From Pseudomonadales bacterium (GTDB lineage: Bacteria > Pseudomonadota > Gammaproteobacteria > Pseudomonadales > DC-out160), in contig JAESQG010000323.1 in assembly GCA_016765265.1 (NCBI GenBank), positions 1 through 5,089 of the forward strand: a DNA stretch of 5,089 nt, written 5' to 3'. Within the stretch, counting starts at the first letter, position 1. Each line of letters begins with the position of its first letter. The position numbers and the translations under genes are program-made. Under the pieces are notes generated by a model, which ran no database searches, was not told the DNA's origin, and saw only the letters and a list, made by a program, of their open reading frames with translations. Positions 4,852-5,089 of this stretch are shown piece after piece.

Positions 4852-5089
4852 TTCTTTGGTATTAGCTGCCTCGAATCCTCTAGAAAGAGATTTGCCTGTC
4901 CTGGAAGTGCTGCCTAAAGCGTCCTCTCAGTGGATAGCCGAAAAAATGGCGGTGAATGGACTCCTAATGAGTGTCCGAGAGTTTAAATATACCGGGCGAG
5001 AAGAGGATGTGAAACGGTTCTACGTCACTCGCTGGAGAACAAAAGGACACGGAAAAACAACAGAGCAGCGATTAGGATTTGATACAATC
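4799..5089 (+). CDS. Secreted protein of unknown family, 5' part (runs off the window)
   Basis: A frame open to the last base gives 97 residues from ATG at 4799. It begins with a clear Sec signal peptide: MGLNLKHF, a hydrophobic core FLFLPLIFIISSLVL, then AAS, a plausible signal peptidase I site near residues 24-26. The mature start (NPLERDLPVLEVLPKASSQW) is followed by charged sequence such as VREFKYTGREEDVKRFY and a basic RWRTKGHGK stretch. No catalytic motif or known domain was recognised. No Shine-Dalgarno precedes 4799. In-frame alternatives are ATG 4760, ATG 4787 and TTG 4805; 4799 and 4787 give the most normal signal-peptide n-region. It follows the TadE-like gene by 113 bp in the same direction, so a periplasmic or envelope role with the pilus-like proteins is likely but inferred. 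Confidence 0.7.
   Translation, partial: MGLNLKHFLFLPLIFIISSLVLAASNPLERDLPVLEVLPKASSQWIAEKMAVNGLLMSVREFKYTGREEDVKRFYVTRWRTKGHGKTTEQRLGFDTI

Noticed and set aside
1311..5089. CRISPR array, tRNA, insertion sequence or phage signature
   Set aside because: No regularly spaced 20-40 bp repeats, cloverleaf, transposase or terminal inverted repeats were seen.

Overview
The window looks like chromosomal DNA of a Gram-negative bacterium, most likely a gammaproteobacterium. This rests on a class IVb (Flp/Tad) prepilin with proteobacterial-type processing, TadG-like and TadE-like proteins, and modest AT bias with mixed codon use. The taxonomic guess is inference; no ribosomal or other marker gene is present.

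Layout. (1) Positions 1-327 (+) hold the 3' end of a MORN-repeat gene whose start lies outside the window. (2) Positions 357-1310 (-) hold a complete cytoplasmic Hanks-type Ser/Thr protein kinase, convergent with the MORN gene. A perfect 13-bp inverted repeat sits between their stops. (3) Positions 1311-1932 are a 622-bp gene-free divergent region between the kinase and a pilin gene. It holds an exact DnaA-box 9-mer, a TATAAT-like -10 candidate, short direct and inverted repeats, and an unusual A-rich 11-bp repeat just before the pilin ribosome binding site. (4) From 1933 to the right edge all genes read (+): a 78-aa Flp-type prepilin; a hairpin; a 466-aa TadG-like membrane-anchored protein; a 295-aa TadE-like pseudopilin-type protein; and the first ~97 codons of a secreted protein of unknown family. 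A weakly supported 41-aa ORF overlaps the start of the last gene.

How the parts may work together. The pilin and the TadE-like protein share the G/QxMxE(Y/T) processing site of Flp/TadE precursors, so both are probably matured by the same prepilin peptidase, encoded elsewhere. The TadG-like protein has the related hydrophobic N-terminus and 'ADAAAYSAG' signature but lacks the +5 Glu, so it probably stays as a membrane-anchored accessory or tip protein. Together with the secreted protein they form a presumed operon for the extracellular and periplasmic part of a Tad-like pilus. No ATPase (TadA), platform (TadB/C), secretin (RcpA) or peptidase (TadV) gene is in the window. The hairpin after the pilin would fit high pilin output with lower expression of the downstream genes. 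The divergent kinase could regulate this surface system, but only proximity supports that.
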